Below, in pieces: positions 25,753 to 33,689 of a DNA stretch of 64,000 bases; position 1 is the first letter of the stretch, and every line of letters starts with the position of its first letter. The stretch covers positions 1 through 64,000 of the forward strand of contig JAIEBI010000022.1 of assembly GCA_029070965.1 (NCBI GenBank), written 5' to 3'. The stretch is from Clostridiales bacterium (lineage in GTDB: Bacteria > Bacillota > Clostridia > Christensenellales > Pumilibacteraceae). The translations under genes and the position numbers were made by a program. Under the pieces are notes generated by a model. That model worked only from the letters and a program-made list of their open reading frames with translations, did not search any database and was not told the DNA's origin.

Positions 25753-25785
25753 AATTCTTAATTCTTAATTCCGAATTCTGAATTA
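25753..25785. repeat. Heptamer array inside the end of ppx/gppA
   Basis: Units AATTCTT, AATTCTT, AATTCCG, AATTCTG, AATTA. It contains the ppx stop codon and its last codons on the minus strand. Confidence 0.75.
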
Positions 25786-26606
25786 TTCAGCACGGCTTCG
25801 AGGTTGCTTGCGTCGGACACATAAAACTCTACTGCGCCGAGGTAGTTCAAAAGCGTTTGGAACAGTATTGCGCCGTAGGGTAGCGTGTCGGCGCGCTTTG
25901 TGCAAATCGGGCGGAGCACAGATAGCCTTTTGCTAAGCAGTATGGGCATAATATCGTCCAGCTGTCTTGCGGTAAACTTGGTGCTTACCGCGTTTTTGTC
26001 GTACACTTTTAGGTTTAGCATTGCGGCGGCAATATTGCACGCGCTACCGCCGCACAGTACTACCGTGTTATTTCGCGGAACGCTGCTGCATTCGGTAAGC
26101 ATTTTCGGCATTTCGTCTATCGCTTGACGAAAGTCGCCGTTAAACATATTTTTGAGCACCACCACGCCGAGCGGCAAGCTGTTTATATAATCGGGATTTT
26201 TGCCGTCGCGCGAGCATATTATTTCAAGACTGCCGCCGCCGAGGTCGCACACGGTTACGGGTCCGTCGGGCTTGGTTACGCCGCGTAGCGCAAGCTCGGC
26301 TTCTTGTATTCCTGACAGCACGTTTACCGTCAGTCCGGTGGCTTGCTTTACCTTATCGCAAAACTCGTCGCCGTCCTTAGCGCGCCGTACCGCCTCGGTG
26401 GCGAACACATAAATATCGCTTACGCCTTGCGCGTCGCATGTTGCCTTAAACTGTTTTAACGCCTCTATCGTCGCCGTAACGCCGACAGGGGAAAGCACTC
26501 CGCTGTCTTGTATACCGAAAGCAAGCTGTGTTATTTGCGACGTCACCGTACCGTCGGGCAGTGCGAGTCGCACCGAATTGGAGCCTATATCTATTGCCGC
26601 GCGCAT
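25758..26606 (-). CDS. Ppx/GppA-family phosphatase (copy 1)
   Basis: A 282-residue ASKHA-fold phosphatase acting on polyphosphate or pppGpp. Motifs: MRAAIDIGSNSVRL at the start, FATEAVRRAKDG near 85 and CDLGGGSLEI near 138-147. The ATG at 26606 with an AAGGAG site is chosen; the track start is 54 codons too long. It follows divIC by 62 bp in the same direction, an arrangement common in Clostridia. The last nine residues are encoded by a heptamer repeat. Short form without a C-terminal HD domain. Confidence 0.85.
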   Translation of the reverse strand: MRAAIDIGSNSVRLALPDGTVTSQITQLAFGIQDSGVLSPVGVTATIEALKQFKATCDAQGVSDIYVFATEAVRRAKDGDEFCDKVKQATGLTVNVLSGIQEAELALRGVTKPDGPVTVCDLGGGSLEIICSRDGKNPDYINSLPLGVVVLKNMFNGDFRQAIDEMPKMLTECSSVPRNNTVVLCGGSACNIAAAMLNLKVYDKNAVSTKFTARQLDDIMPILLSKRLSVLRPICTKRADTLPYGAILFQTLLNYLGAVEFYVSDASNLEAVLNNSEFGIKN

Positions 26607-26668
26607 AAGTGTTCTCCTTGTAAAAAATAAAAGGTCGTAGCAATTTTTGCCGCGACCCTTGATTGTTG

Positions 26669-26974
26669 TTAGTCTTCCTCGTTTTTGCCGCCGATAACCG
26701 TCTCGCCGCGATACACCATATCCAAATATTCGCGTGCGTATTCCTCGATAAACTCGGTGGAGCTGCAATACTCTATCATATTTTCGTTTTTGTCTATAAG
26801 CCGATCGAGCTTTGCGCTCTGTGCTTCCAAAGCTTCCTTGCGGTCGTTTGCCGCGCTCAGCCTGACAAGATTTACGATAAGCGCCACAACGAGCAACACA
26901 AACAACAGCGCAAGCGCCGCGCCTATCAGTTTTGCGACCGAACTATTATTGTTGTTTTTTTCGGTGTTTTTCAT
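26669..26974 (-). CDS. divIC: Septum formation initiator (DivIC/FtsB-like)
   Basis: A 101-residue bitopic divisome protein. A basic cytoplasmic start is followed by a membrane segment about 16-37, a short coiled coil (about 45-68) and the family motif STEFIEEYAREYLDMVYRGE near the end. It links FtsL and FtsQ/DivIB at the septum. Its promoter is only nine bases from the ATG and no Shine-Dalgarno is seen, so the message should be essentially leaderless. Confidence 0.88.
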   Translation of the reverse strand: MKNTEKNNNNSSVAKLIGAALALLFVLLVVALIVNLVRLSAANDRKEALEAQSAKLDRLIDKNENMIEYCSSTEFIEEYAREYLDMVYRGETVIGGKNEED

Positions 26975-26983
26975 AACGATATA

Positions 26984-27012
26984 ATTCTACCCCTTTTTAC
27001 TCGACTTGTCAA
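26984..27012 (-). promoter_or_regulatory. Promoter of divIC
   Basis: On the minus strand: TTGACA, 17 bp, TAGAAT, then nine bases to the ATG. Confidence 0.85.
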
Positions 27013-27039
27013 GCCCCAAAATTATATTTTAATTCGAGA

Positions 27040-28494
27040 TTATGCGCCGAGTATCTTTTTAACCTCGTTCAGCCGCCTGAGCGCTTCCGCCTTGCCGAAA
27101 AGCTTTACCATTTCCTCGCCGCCGCCGGGGGTAGCCGCCGCGCCCGTCAAAGCTATACGGTATATCCACAGCACTTGACCTTTTTTCAGCCCCTTGCGTT
27201 CGGCAAGCTGTTCGAGCGCCGTATTAAGTCCACTTAATTCAGTCAGTAGTGCCAAATCGGTATTATCAGTGTTCTCGCTATCGGTCGCCGCTATGCAATC
27301 GTCAATAAGCTCGCGCGCCATGTCCACAGTGGTCTTCCACTTTTTGTTTACAAACAGCTCGATATCGAAGTTGTCGAACGCGTTCAAAAACGCCGCGCGC
27401 TCCTTTATGTCTGACAGCACTTCCACGCGCGACTGCAACAGCTCGGAAAGATATTTGTAGTCGATGTCCTTGTTGGGGTAATACACGTTGTAGTAGGGAA
27501 GGGCGGCGGCGTGAAAATCCTCCGCGCTCATTTCCTTAACGTACAGCGAATTCAGCCAACGCATTTTGGTTTCGTCGAATATGGACGACGATTTTTGCAA
27601 GCCCTCAATCGAAAACTTGTCCGTAAGCTCCGCCATCGACATCTTTTCGTTGTTGTCCTTGGGGTTCCAGCCGAGTAGCGCGATATAGTTGACTATCGCG
27701 TGCGGGAGGAAGCCTTTGCGCAAAAAGTCCTCAAAGCCCGCGTCGCCGTCGCGCTTGCTCAGCTTGTGCTGGCTGTCGCGCATTATCGGTTGCAGGTGAA
27801 TGTATACGGGGCGTTCCCAGCCCAGCGCGTCGTACAGCAGGTTGTACTTGGGTGTGGACATAAGGTATTCCACGCCTCGTATGCAGTGCGTAATGCCCAT
27901 AAGGTGATCGTCTATAACGTTGGCAAAGTTGTACGTGGGCATGCCGTCCGACTTGATAAGAATATTGTCTTCAAGGTCTTTGTAGTCCACCGTCACGTCG
28001 CCGAACACCTCGTCGTGATAGGTGTGCGTGCCGCTTTTGGGTATGTTCTGACGAATAACATACGGCTCGCCGCGAGCAATGCGTTCCTGCACCTCTTGCT
28101 TAGACAGGTGCAAGCAGTGCTTGTCGTACTTGGTCGCGCCCTTTTCGTGCATTTCAGCAAGCCGCTCCTTGGAGCAAAAGCAGCAGTACGCGTCGCCGCT
28201 TTCCAGTAGCTGCTGCGCGTATTTAAGATAAATCTCTTTGCGCTCGGACTGAACGTACGGACCGTAGTCGCCGCCCACGATAGGACCTTCGTCGTAGTGA
28301 ATGCCCGCCTTGTCCAGCGCGGAAATTATAATATCCACAGCGCCCGCCACCTCGCGGTTTTGGTCGGTGTCTTCTATGCGGAGTATGAATTTGCCGCCGT
28401 TCTTTTTGGCGAAAAGGTAGGCGTAAAGCGCCGTGCGCAAGCCGCCTATGTGCAAGTACCCCGTGGGGCTGGGTGCAAATCTCGTACGAACCAT
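27040..28494 (-). CDS. gltX: Glutamyl-tRNA synthetase
   Basis: A 484-residue class I synthetase. The HIGH-type motif is PSPTGYLHIGG near 8-18 and the KMSKS-type is HKLSKRDG near 242. A CxC...CxH zinc-binding region occurs near 100-128. The ATG at 28494, with AAGGAG before it, replaces the longer track start. Divergent from pepV across 95 bp. A single gltX is seen here, so whether it also charges tRNA-Gln is open. Confidence 0.96.
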   Translation of the reverse strand: MVRTRFAPSPTGYLHIGGLRTALYAYLFAKKNGGKFILRIEDTDQNREVAGAVDIIISALDKAGIHYDEGPIVGGDYGPYVQSERKEIYLKYAQQLLESGDAYCCFCSKERLAEMHEKGATKYDKHCLHLSKQEVQERIARGEPYVIRQNIPKSGTHTYHDEVFGDVTVDYKDLEDNILIKSDGMPTYNFANVIDDHLMGITHCIRGVEYLMSTPKYNLLYDALGWERPVYIHLQPIMRDSQHKLSKRDGDAGFEDFLRKGFLPHAIVNYIALLGWNPKDNNEKMSMAELTDKFSIEGLQKSSSIFDETKMRWLNSLYVKEMSAEDFHAAALPYYNVYYPNKDIDYKYLSELLQSRVEVLSDIKERAAFLNAFDNFDIELFVNKKWKTTVDMARELIDDCIAATDSENTDNTDLALLTELSGLNTALEQLAERKGLKKGQVLWIYRIALTGAAATPGGGEEMVKLFGKAEALRRLNEVKKILGA

Positions 28495-28589
28495 ATTCTC
28501 TCCTTGACTTATCTGTAAGGTAGTAGTATAATAACTATTAATAATTGTAATGCTTTTGCGCTCAAAACGCAAGCAAAAAGGATAGTATT

Positions 28590-30002
28590 ATGGACGAAAT
28601 GTTGACCCGTGAAATTTTGGACGACCTTGCGGAAATCGTTGCTATACCCAGCGTGTACTCGCAGCCGACCGACGGCGCGCCGTACGGACAGGCTTGTTTG
28701 GACGCGCTTAATTGGTTTGTCAACAAGGCGCGCAACTACGGACTGAAAGCCGAAATCATGGACGGATATTGCGCGTACGCCGAAGTCGGTTCGGGCGAGC
28801 AATGTATCGGCATATTGGGACACTTGGACGTCGTGCCCGCAGGCAACGGCTGGGCGAGCGATCCGTTCAAAATGGTCGAGGAAGACGGCAAGGTGTACGG
28901 CAGAGGCGTTGGCGACGACAAGGGCGCTGTGGTCGTATGCTTGCACGCGCTTAGGACGCTCAAGCTCCAAGGCGCGCCGCTTAAACGCCGTGTACGGCTA
29001 ATCGTCGGCGCGGACGAGGAACGCGGTAGCTCGTGCATAAGATACTATCTTGCCAACGGCGGCGAGGTGCCGGTAGCCTCGTTTGTGCCGGACAGCGAGT
29101 TTCCGCTTATAAATGCCGAAAAGGGCATAGCGCATATCATACTCAACTTTAAGGACAAAAAGCTGGCAAAGAATTTAACGGCGATTACAGGCGCGGAGTG
29201 TGCCAACGCCGTGCCCGATAAGTCCACTGTCGGCATTGTGGCTAACAGTCCGCTCGCCAAGTATTTGGAAGAATTGTGCGGCGGCACGGTCACTGCCGAG
29301 CTGTTCAAAAAACAACCGATTGCCGCGCGCATAATCGAGGGCGGGAATAGCTTTACCGATTATGAAATCTACAACGGCAAGCAAATAGACGTGACGGCGC
29401 TCGGAACTGCCGAACATGCGTCTACGCCAGACAAAGGCGACAACGCGCTGTGGAAAACGCTCGGACTTTTGGCGGTGTGCAACGATGCGATAGGCACGGA
29501 ATGCTTGCCTAAGATATACGAATATCTTTGCGCCAAGGACGCGGCGCAGCGTTTGGGCGTATACGTGGACGACCCTAAAAGCGGCGTAACCACTATGTGC
29601 CTTTCGCAAGCTGAGCTTGACGGCGATACGCTTAAACTGCTTATAGACTTCCGTTTACCGCTCGGCGTGACTGCCGACTTTGTCGCAAAACAGTTAGAGG
29701 AAAAAACCGGTTGTGTCGCTACCGTGCGCGACTATCACGAAAATCTTTATATCGCCGAGGACGCGCCGCTTATCACCGCATTGCTTGAAGTATACAGAGG
29801 CTTGACAGGCGATATGACCCCGCCGTTGCAAGTGGGCGGCGGCACGTACGCAAGGGAGTTGCCCAATGCAGTGGCGTTCGGTTGCACGCCGTTGAATATA
29901 GATATCAATATGCACCGTGCGGACGAAAACTTCCCCGTGCGCCAGCTGTTCAAGAACTACGAAATCTACCTCGCCGCGGCAAAAAAATTGGCGAACATGT
30001 AA
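28590..30002 (+). CDS. pepV: Dipeptidase PepV (M20 family)
   Basis: A 470-residue zinc dipeptidase. Metal and catalytic motifs are ILGHLDVVPAG near 73-83, YGRGVGDDKGA near 104-114 and GADEERGS near 147-154, then a lid domain and a C-terminal metal ligand region. Probably frees amino acids from dipeptides produced by PepF-type peptidases. Followed by thioredoxin at 45 bp, probably the same transcript. Confidence 0.93.
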   Translation: MDEMLTREILDDLAEIVAIPSVYSQPTDGAPYGQACLDALNWFVNKARNYGLKAEIMDGYCAYAEVGSGEQCIGILGHLDVVPAGNGWASDPFKMVEEDGKVYGRGVGDDKGAVVVCLHALRTLKLQGAPLKRRVRLIVGADEERGSSCIRYYLANGGEVPVASFVPDSEFPLINAEKGIAHIILNFKDKKLAKNLTAITGAECANAVPDKSTVGIVANSPLAKYLEELCGGTVTAELFKKQPIAARIIEGGNSFTDYEIYNGKQIDVTALGTAEHASTPDKGDNALWKTLGLLAVCNDAIGTECLPKIYEYLCAKDAAQRLGVYVDDPKSGVTTMCLSQAELDGDTLKLLIDFRLPLGVTADFVAKQLEEKTGCVATVRDYHENLYIAEDAPLITALLEVYRGLTGDMTPPLQVGGGTYARELPNAVAFGCTPLNIDINMHRADENFPVRQLFKNYEIYLAAAKKLANM

Positions 30003-30046
30003 GAAAACGCAACGCCGTGGAATACTAAAAATAAGGAGAAAACATA

Positions 30047-30349
30047 ATGGAAATTCAAAACCCTACGATTGACGAATTTAACGAAATCACTGGAAGCGGC
30101 AAAACGCTTGTTGACTTTTGGGCGAGCTGGTGCGGTCCGTGCAGAATGCAGGCGCCCATAGTGGAGGAGCTTGCCAAAACCACCGACGTCAAGGTAATCA
30201 AAATCGACGTCGACAAGGAAGACGATTTAACAATGGACTTTCAGGTCAGCAGCATCCCCACGCTCATACTGTTCGAGGACGGCGTAGTGGTGGAAAAGTT
30301 TATCGGCTTGACTACGCTCGACGAAATCAAAAAAGCGTTCGGACTGTAA
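30047..30349 (+). CDS. trxA: Thioredoxin
   Basis: A 100-residue thioredoxin with the active-site WCGPCR near 29-34, the cis-proline in SSIPTLI and normal length. It reduces protein disulfides in the cytoplasm. AAGGAG ribosome site. Ends at a strong terminator. Confidence 0.95.
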   Translation: MEIQNPTIDEFNEITGSGKTLVDFWASWCGPCRMQAPIVEELAKTTDVKVIKIDVDKEDDLTMDFQVSSIPTLILFEDGVVVEKFIGLTTLDEIKKAFGL

Positions 30350-30366
30350 ACTAAAAAAGACTAAAC

Positions 30367-30400
30367 AAAACCGCGACATTGCAAAGTGCCGCGGTTTTTT
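30367..30400 (+). terminator. Terminator after thioredoxin
   Basis: AAAACCGCG pairs with CGCGGTTTT around a 14-base loop, followed by further T. Confidence 0.85.
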
Positions 30401-30421
30401 GTGCGAAAAATAATTATTACG

Positions 30422-30982
30422 CTATTTTTTCAACTCATAATACGAATAATATTTTGTGCCGTCGGAGCCGATAAGGGGCTTGTCGGACGGAGTAAAGCCG
30501 AGTCTTGTAAGCGCCTTTATGCGTTCGGTTGCTATGGCGGGCGCTTTGGTCGCAACCTTGCTGCACCCGAACAAATCGAAAGAGGGCAGGGCGATAAGCG
30601 ACAGTATACTCGCTATTTTGTCGCCCACCTCGTAGTCGCTACGCAAGTCCAAGCGCAGCAGTCCGCAGTCGGTAAAGTAATCGCCGGCGTCGCGGTGAAA
30701 TTCCTCTATCGTTCCCACGGCCTCGTTTGTCATTTTGTCCACGATAGACCAACGCACAAACCAACCGTTGCGGTATGCTTCTTCCCAAAAATCGTATGCT
30801 TGCTGCATGCGTTCAAGCGTGGTATAGTGAAAATCGTCGCCGTGGCAATTATCGCTGTTAAACAGCGGCACGGCTTTCTCGTCACTGTAAACTTTTAATA
30901 GGTCGGCAATATCGCGCTCGACGGTTAGGCGGAGCATAAATTTATCGTTTTCCAACGTCGGGCAATCTTTGTATACGTCCAT
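30422..30982 (-). CDS. GNAT-family N-acetyltransferase
   Basis: A 186-residue RimJ/RimL-like acetyltransferase: a start with LRLTVERDIADLLKVY and a mid region WSIVDKMTNEAVGTIEEF; the later helix RIKALTRLGF fits the acetyl-CoA fold end. Substrate unknown. Third gene of the mazG-like/HIT/GNAT operon, 16 bp after the HIT gene. Confidence 0.75.
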   Translation of the reverse strand: MDVYKDCPTLENDKFMLRLTVERDIADLLKVYSDEKAVPLFNSDNCHGDDFHYTTLERMQQAYDFWEEAYRNGWFVRWSIVDKMTNEAVGTIEEFHRDAGDYFTDCGLLRLDLRSDYEVGDKIASILSLIALPSFDLFGCSKVATKAPAIATERIKALTRLGFTPSDKPLIGSDGTKYYSYYELKK

Positions 30983-30998
30983 GTCGTTTTCCTTGTAA

Positions 30999-31457
30999 TT
31001 ATATTAGTTTGTTTAATTCGGTCAGTAACGCGGTTTTCATGCTGTTCAGCTCGTCGGGGGTGGGGCGGCACTCGTCGGAATACATTTTATCTTTGGGATA
31101 CCACCAAACAGGACCGTTGCCGTTCACTCCGTATTCGCCGAGATCGCCGAACGCGCGCGGGTATAGGTGCCAATGCATATGACTGTCGCCCATGCCGAGT
31201 AGCTCGTAATTCATTTTTTGCGCGCCGAATGCCTTGCTTGCCGCCTCGGCGACGATCGACATTTCTTTCAAGAATAAAGTGCGTTCTTCCATGTCGAGTT
31301 GAAAAAGCTCGGTCTTGTGCTGTTTGTAAAGGAACAGCGTGTAACCTTTAAAGTACTGGTGGTCGCCTATGACAACGTAGCCCGTTTGCAGCTCTTTGAC
31401 GAAATACGGATTTGTTCCGTTTTTTATCATATTTATTCTGTCGCATATAAGACACAT
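30999..31457 (-). CDS. HIT-family nucleotide hydrolase
   Basis: A 152-residue histidine-triad protein. The active-site triad is HMHWHLYPR near 93-101. A CLICD start recalls HIT proteins with a zinc site. Its likely substrates are dinucleoside polyphosphates or aminoacyl/nucleoside phosphoramidates. Six bases from the MazG-like gene, so both act in nucleotide clean-up. Confidence 0.9.
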   Translation of the reverse strand: MCLICDRINMIKNGTNPYFVKELQTGYVVIGDHQYFKGYTLFLYKQHKTELFQLDMEERTLFLKEMSIVAEAASKAFGAQKMNYELLGMGDSHMHWHLYPRAFGDLGEYGVNGNGPVWWYPKDKMYSDECRPTPDELNSMKTALLTELNKLI

Positions 31458-31463
31458 AACGTT

Positions 31464-31790
31464 TTACCACCTCGTTAAATTCTTTTGCTGTTTTTCTACG
31501 TAAATCTTTTTCAGTTCTTCGATGGAAATATTATAGCACAGCATAATGTCGTTAAAATACATGAGCACGTCGGCTAATTCTTCCGTAAAGTGTTCGCGCG
31601 TTTGGGCGTCGGTCATTATGGCGTCGTGCCCGCGCTTTTTTATTACGTCCGCAACCTCGCCAAGCTCGATCATTAGCCATAACAGCTTGTTTTTGCCGTT
31701 TTCGGGCGAAACGCTTTCCCACTTGTCTTTGTACTTTTCTTGCAAGCGCTTTTGCATATCCTGCATTTGCACAAAACCGAAATCTTCCAT
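31464..31790 (-). CDS. MazG-like NTP pyrophosphohydrolase (small form)
   Basis: A 108-residue all-alpha pyrophosphatase. MIELGEVADVIKKRG and TEELADVLMYFND supply the paired acidic metal-binding motifs of the MazG/dUTPase fold. Probably hydrolyses a non-canonical or excess nucleotide. First gene of an operon with HIT and GNAT genes, with its own promoter at 31827-31855. Confidence 0.82.
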   Translation of the reverse strand: MEDFGFVQMQDMQKRLQEKYKDKWESVSPENGKNKLLWLMIELGEVADVIKKRGHDAIMTDAQTREHFTEELADVLMYFNDIMLCYNISIEELKKIYVEKQQKNLTRW

Positions 31791-31826
31791 AGCTCAGCAC
31801 TCCGTAAAATAATAACGTTAAGATAG

Positions 31827-31855
31827 ATTGTAACACAGTCAAAGCGATATTGCAA
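31827..31855 (-). promoter_or_regulatory. Promoter of the MazG-like/HIT/GNAT operon
   Basis: On the minus strand: TTGCAA, 17 bp, TACAAT, 36 bases before the ATG. Confidence 0.8.
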
Positions 31856-31899
31856 TACGCTCCAAAAAGAAAATTCCGCAAAAACATTGTTAAAATCTC

Positions 31900-31928
31900 T
31901 TGCCAAACAAAATAATCTTTGATATAAT
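31900..31928 (+). promoter_or_regulatory. Promoter of tRNA-Met
   Basis: TTGCCA, 17 bp, TATAAT, ending 12 bases before the tRNA. Confidence 0.85.
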
Positions 31929-31940
31929 ACATATTGCTAT

Positions 31941-32017
31941 GGCGGCATAGCTCAGCTGGCTAGAGTACTCGGTTCATACCCGATTGGTCACTGGTTCGAA
32001 TCCAGTTGCCGCTACCA
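31941..32017 (+). tRNA. tRNA-Met (anticodon CAT), elongator type
   Basis: A cloverleaf of 77 bases with encoded CCA. The acceptor GGCGGCA pairs with TGCCGCT (one wobble), the anticodon loop is TTCATAC, and the T-arm is ACTGGTTCGAATCCAGT. The first pair matches (no fMet C1-A72 mismatch), so it is elongator Met; a lysidine-type Ile tRNA cannot be excluded by eye. The base pair at the top of the anticodon stem is C-T. Confidence 0.93.
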
Positions 32018-32024
32018 ATACAAG

Positions 32025-32046
32025 GGCGTCCTACGGGACGCCTTTT
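32025..32046 (+). terminator. Terminator of tRNA-Met
   Basis: GGCGTCC/GGACGCC with a TACG (UNCG-type) tetraloop and four T. It is the tip of a far longer palindrome, 32003-32065. Confidence 0.9.
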
Positions 32047-32065
32047 GTATTGGTAGCGGCAACTG
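32045..32065 (-). repeat. Inverted copy of tRNA-Met 3' end
   Basis: The 21 bases here are the exact complement of 32003-32023, covering the T-stem 3' strand, acceptor 3' strand, CCA and six trailer bases. Confidence 0.9.
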
Positions 32066-32314
32066 TTTGCGCGAAACACCCGCAGTCTTGTTTGTAAATA
32101 TAGCGATAAATATTAATGATACAGTTTATTATGATAAACGACAAATATTATTCTGCGGGGGTTCGCTAGGCGCTCGGCGGAACGCCGAAGCCCGCCCGCG
32201 CAGTTCGCGGGCAATCCAGTTGCCGCCGTATCGTTTATGTACACGCGTTAATTCGAGCTTTATAATGTGCTTGCATTTATGCCGTGAATGTGATAATCTT
32301 AACACGAGGTAACA
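32066..32314. other. Intergenic region after tRNA-Met
   Basis: No convincing gene. It holds hairpins TCGGCG/CGCCGA (around 32173) and GCCCGCG/CGCGGGC (32194-32212), then a 14-bp direct copy of tRNA-Met 3' sequence at 32213-32226, and the promoter of the YjbR gene. ORF-track entries here have no ribosome site and no family. Confidence 0.5.
32271..32299 (+). promoter_or_regulatory. Promoter of the YjbR-like gene
   Basis: TTGCAT, 17 bp, TAATCT, 15 bases before the ATG; an ACGAGGT ribosome site lies between. Confidence 0.65.
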
Positions 32315-32686
32315 ATGAACAGCGAACTGTTGGATTACATACAAGACACGGGAATACTCGATTACTGCTTGCAAAAAAGCGGCGCGTACGTCGATTATCC
32401 GTTCGGCAAAGATTACGTAACGGTTAAGGTTAAGAATTCGCGCAAAAGCATAATATTCGCGGAAATCTTTGTGCTTGACCGCGAACTGAAACTGACGTTT
32501 TCGACCGACGAGGGGACGGCGCAAAAGCTGCGGAGCGATTATGCGGGTGTCATTGTCAGGGGTTGGCATTGTCCGCCCGTTCAAGCCAAGTATAAAAGCA
32601 CGGTTTCGGTATACGGCGTGCCAAACGAAGTCTTGCAACGTCTTATCGATATGTCGTACGACAGAGCGATTTCAAAACTGAAATAA
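32315..32686 (+). CDS. MmcQ/YjbR family protein
   Basis: A 123-residue protein of the MmcQ/YjbR fold, a small DNA-binding-like alpha/beta fold of uncertain function. PFGKDYVTVKVK, KLTFSTDEGTAQKLRSDY, and the closing helix LQRLIDMSYDRAISKL are typical. Monocistronic; its promoter is just upstream. Confidence 0.78.
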   Translation: MNSELLDYIQDTGILDYCLQKSGAYVDYPFGKDYVTVKVKNSRKSIIFAEIFVLDRELKLTFSTDEGTAQKLRSDYAGVIVRGWHCPPVQAKYKSTVSVYGVPNEVLQRLIDMSYDRAISKLK

Positions 32687-32726
32687 TGTAATAAGCGCAT
32701 GCAACAAAACGGTTACAGCATAGGTA

Positions 32727-32755
32727 TTTACTTTAAATCGCTATCATGATATACT
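32727..32755 (+). promoter_or_regulatory. Promoter of the HTH-SdpI fusion gene
   Basis: TTTACT, 17 bp, TATACT, 19 bases before the ATG with TAGGAG between. Confidence 0.75.
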
Positions 32756-32774
32756 TTTACCGTAGGAGTGCGTT

Positions 32775-33614
32775 ATGTTTGGCGATAATCTAAAAAAGTA
32801 CCGAATAGAAAAAGGCTATTCGCAAAACGATTTAGCCGAAAAACTGTTTGTCACCAGACAGTGCGTATCCAAATGGGAAAAGGGCGTAACGCAGCCCGAT
32901 CTGCAAACGCTGTCCAAGATAAGTGAACTTTTAGGCGTGTCGGCGGACGAGCTTATTGCCGACTGCGGCGGCGAATGTCAAACTAAAGCAGCCGACAAAT
33001 CTATGTTCCTTTTTGTAATGAACATTATTGTCGCGGCATTTTGCGTGATTGCGTTTCTCATACTTTGGCGGTTTTTGCCGTCCCGCATTCCCGCACATTG
33101 GACGCACGGCGCAATCGACAGGTACGGTAGCCGCAACGAAATTTTTATAAATCTTGTGACAGTCGCCGTATTTTTGGTAACCGACTTAATAATGTTTTTT
33201 GCATTGAAGCGGTTGAGTGACAAAAGAGTCGTATATGTTTGCCATATTGTATTTATATTATGCCAAATCGCAAATTTCATTTTGATATTCGCATTGTATG
33301 ACGAATATTTAAGCGACGATATTTCCGTGGCGACTTGCTGGGTTGCCGATATTTTCGGATGCTTGTCGGTTGCAATGCATCCCAAAATAAATAAGCAAAA
33401 CTGCTTTTTGGGCATAAGAACGGTAGAAACGCTCAAATCGAAAACCGTTTGGAAAAAGGCAAACGCATTGGCGTGCTATTTGTTTTCGGCATGCTCGGTT
33501 GTAGTTTTTGTCGCTAATATGTCGGTGATATTCGAGTATTCTTATTTGTGTTTGTTGGCATATTTGGTTTTGGCGGTTGTCGTTATCGTGTATGCCAAAA
33601 AAGTAAAGGAATAG
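32775..33614 (+). CDS. Xre HTH fused to DUF1648/SdpI membrane domain
   Basis: A 279-residue protein. Residues 1-65 are an Xre-type HTH (YSQNDLAEKLFVTRQCVSKWEKG). Then a membrane segment about 77-98, the DUF1648 motif LPSRIPAHWTHGAIDRYGSR near 98-116, more membrane segments and the SdpI-type motif NCFLGIRTVETLKSKTVWKKAN near 208-228. SdpI is the immunity and signalling protein for the SdpC toxin; fusing it to a DNA-binding domain gives a membrane-tethered regulator. What it senses is unknown. Confidence 0.82.
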   Translation: MFGDNLKKYRIEKGYSQNDLAEKLFVTRQCVSKWEKGVTQPDLQTLSKISELLGVSADELIADCGGECQTKAADKSMFLFVMNIIVAAFCVIAFLILWRFLPSRIPAHWTHGAIDRYGSRNEIFINLVTVAVFLVTDLIMFFALKRLSDKRVVYVCHIVFILCQIANFILIFALYDEYLSDDISVATCWVADIFGCLSVAMHPKINKQNCFLGIRTVETLKSKTVWKKANALACYLFSACSVVVFVANMSVIFEYSYLCLLAYLVLAVVVIVYAKKVKE

Positions 33615-33689
33615 TTTGTTAAGCTAAATCATTTTTGAATACATTCTGTCACTGTGTATTTATATCGCGCAATAACGCAAGATATAAAT

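Noticed and set aside
31999-32226. Prophage or integrative element at tRNA-Met
   Set aside because: There is no integrase or mobile gene between the direct repeats; only 200 bp are present.
32129-32638. 169-residue minus-strand ORF over YjbR
   Set aside because: It overlaps the recognisable YjbR gene and has no family or ribosome site.
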